Shown here one piece after another: positions 63,080 to 64,000 of a stretch of DNA of 64,000 nucleotides. Below the pieces are notes generated by a model. The model saw only the letters and a program-made list of their open reading frames with translations. It was not told where the DNA came from and made no database searches. A program made the position numbers and the translations under genes. This DNA comes from Sporosarcina sp. FSL K6-1508 (lineage in GTDB: Bacteria; Bacillota; Bacilli; Bacillales_A; Planococcaceae): contig NZ_JBBOXF010000001.1 of assembly GCF_038007465.1 (NCBI RefSeq), positions 4,165,001-4,229,000 on the forward strand. Direction: 5' to 3'. Numbering within the stretch: position 1 is the stretch's first letter; every line of letters begins with the position of its first letter.

Positions 63080-63108
63080 ATATTATCAAGCTTTCTGTTG
63101 TTTGTAAA
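63080..63108 (-). promoter_or_regulatory. Sigma-A promoter of rpsP
   Basis: Minus strand -35 TTTACA (63108-63103), 17-base spacer, -10 TAATAT (63085-63080), about 35 bases before the rpsP start. Confidence 0.65.
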
Positions 63109-63287
63109 GTGTTTTTTCTTAACACCTTAAAATTCTTTCTAAAAAACCGGATTTTCAGTACATAAATGATTAAATTCTCAACTGAGACGCACATCTAATC
63201 TCGTGCATACCGTAATCTACACAGGCAGTTGCCCCAGGAAATGAAGCAATTAAGATGCATTCATTTATAAAGAACGCTTTGCACTTT

Positions 63288-64000
63288 TCATTTAAAAAAC
63301 GAATCCAATCCGGGCATTTTCATCTTCTTTTTACCTTTTTGCTGCATGCCGGTCATTTGTTTAACCATCTTTTTCATGTCTTCGAATTGCTTTAACAACC
63401 GATTGACGTCTTGGATGGTCGTTCCTGAGCCTTTAGCAATCCGCTTGCGGCGGTTTGAATTGATGATTTCAGGTGTATTGCGCTCCGACTTTGTCATCGA
63501 TTGTATAACCGCTTCAACGCGACCCATCTGGCCCTCGTCAACTTTTGCATTATCGAGCCCTTTGATTTTATTGGCACCCGGCATCATTTTCAAGAGTTCG
63601 TCGAGCGGTCCCATCTTTTTGACTTGCTGAAGCTGGTCAAGGAAATCGTCGAGTGTAAATGATTGCGTCCGGAACTTTTGTTCAAGTTCTTTCGACTTCT
63701 CTTCATCGACGTTCTCTTGCGCTTTTTCAATAAGAGACATAACATCACCCATACCAAGAATCCGGGATGCCATACGCTCCGGATGGAATGGTTCAAGTGC
63801 GTCCATTTTCTCGCCCATCCCGACAAATTTAATTGGTTTGGCTGTAACAGCACGGATTGAAAGTGCGGCTCCGCCTCGTGTATCACCGTCAAGTTTCGTC
63901 AGGACAACGCCTGTTATACCTACAGTATCATCGAAACTTTTTGCGACATTCACCGCATCCTGCCCTGTCATTGCATCAACAACCAGGAACACTTCGTCCG
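63288..64000 (-). CDS. ffh: Signal recognition particle protein Ffh (C-terminal part, truncated by window edge)
   Basis: The frame is open to the window edge, so the P-loop half lies outside. The visible part begins DEVFLVVDAMTGQDAVNVAK (G domain), has TKLDGDTRGGAAL and KFVGMGEKMDALEPF, then the Met-rich M domain (LLKQFEDMKKMVKQMTGMQQ) ending MKMPGLDSFFK. Ffh with SRP RNA targets membrane proteins cotranslationally. Upstream of rpsP as in B. subtilis. No clear terminator follows. Confidence 0.98.
   Translation of the reverse strand, partial: DEVFLVVDAMTGQDAVNVAKSFDDTVGITGVVLTKLDGDTRGGAALSIRAVTAKPIKFVGMGEKMDALEPFHPERMASRILGMGDVMSLIEKAQENVDEEKSKELEQKFRTQSFTLDDFLDQLQQVKKMGPLDELLKMMPGANKIKGLDNAKVDEGQMGRVEAVIQSMTKSERNTPEIINSNRRKRIAKGSGTTIQDVNRLLKQFEDMKKMVKQMTGMQQKGKKKMKMPGLDSFFK

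Overview
The window is a contiguous, entirely unidirectional (minus-strand) block of about 66 genes from a low-to-moderate GC Gram-positive bacterium. Gene content and order match the Bacillus subtilis core chromosome from ffh to nusA almost gene for gene: PolC-type replicase, CodY, HslU/HslV (ClpY/ClpQ), the long fla/che operon with FliY, CheC and CheD, SwrB and SwrD/FlbD. Protein sequences and the short intergenic repeats look like Planococcaceae (Sporosarcina or a relative); the genus is an inference. No rRNA, tRNA, CRISPR array, IS element, phage or other foreign gene cargo is seen, and no plus-strand gene is supported.

Read in the direction of transcription (right to left). 64000-58059: ffh (cut by the window), rpsP, khpA, rimM, trmD, rplS (with an L19-type leader), lepB, rbgA, rnhB. 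These cover protein targeting, ribosomal proteins, ribosome maturation and secretion. 58062-47081: a FliK-like/FlhB-C-like pair (ylqG-ylqH type), sucC-sucD, dprA, topA, trmFO, xerC/codV. 47068-44268: hslV, hslU, codY. 43936-15595: the fla/che operon of about 28 kb and 34 genes: flgB, flgC, fliE, fliF, fliG, fliH, fliI, fliJ, motE-like, fliK, flgD, a TIGR02530-type gene, flgE, flbD/swrD, fliL, fliM, fliY, cheY, fliO, fliP, fliQ, fliR, flhB, flhA, flhF, flhG, cheB, cheA, cheW, cheC, cheD, sigD, an unrecognised small gene, swrB. 15449-12209: rpsB, tsf, pyrH, frr. 11959-7903: uppS, cdsA, dxr, rseP. Then proS, polC, rimP and the start of nusA.

The fla/che operon supplies basal body, hook, type III export apparatus, C-ring switch, chemotaxis kinase, adaptation enzymes and the sigma factor for late flagellar genes. 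Many genes overlap by 1-30 bp, and several apparent N-terminal extensions are resolved here by Shine-Dalgarno position. Clear intrinsic terminators mark the transcript ends after khpA, rplS, rbgA, sucD, trmFO, codY, rpsB, tsf, frr and polC.

The most interesting signals are mostly not new genes: an 80-residue Ala-rich helical insertion in the hook protein; a GC-only hairpin separating a strong Shine-Dalgarno from the flbD start; a terminator-like structure with two exclusive folds between cheD and sigD, followed by an extended -10 box; mosaic families of intergenic repeats existing as full, minimal and tandem copies; an HslV N-terminus with glutamate after Met; and a second FliK/FlhB-like pair outside the flagellar operon.
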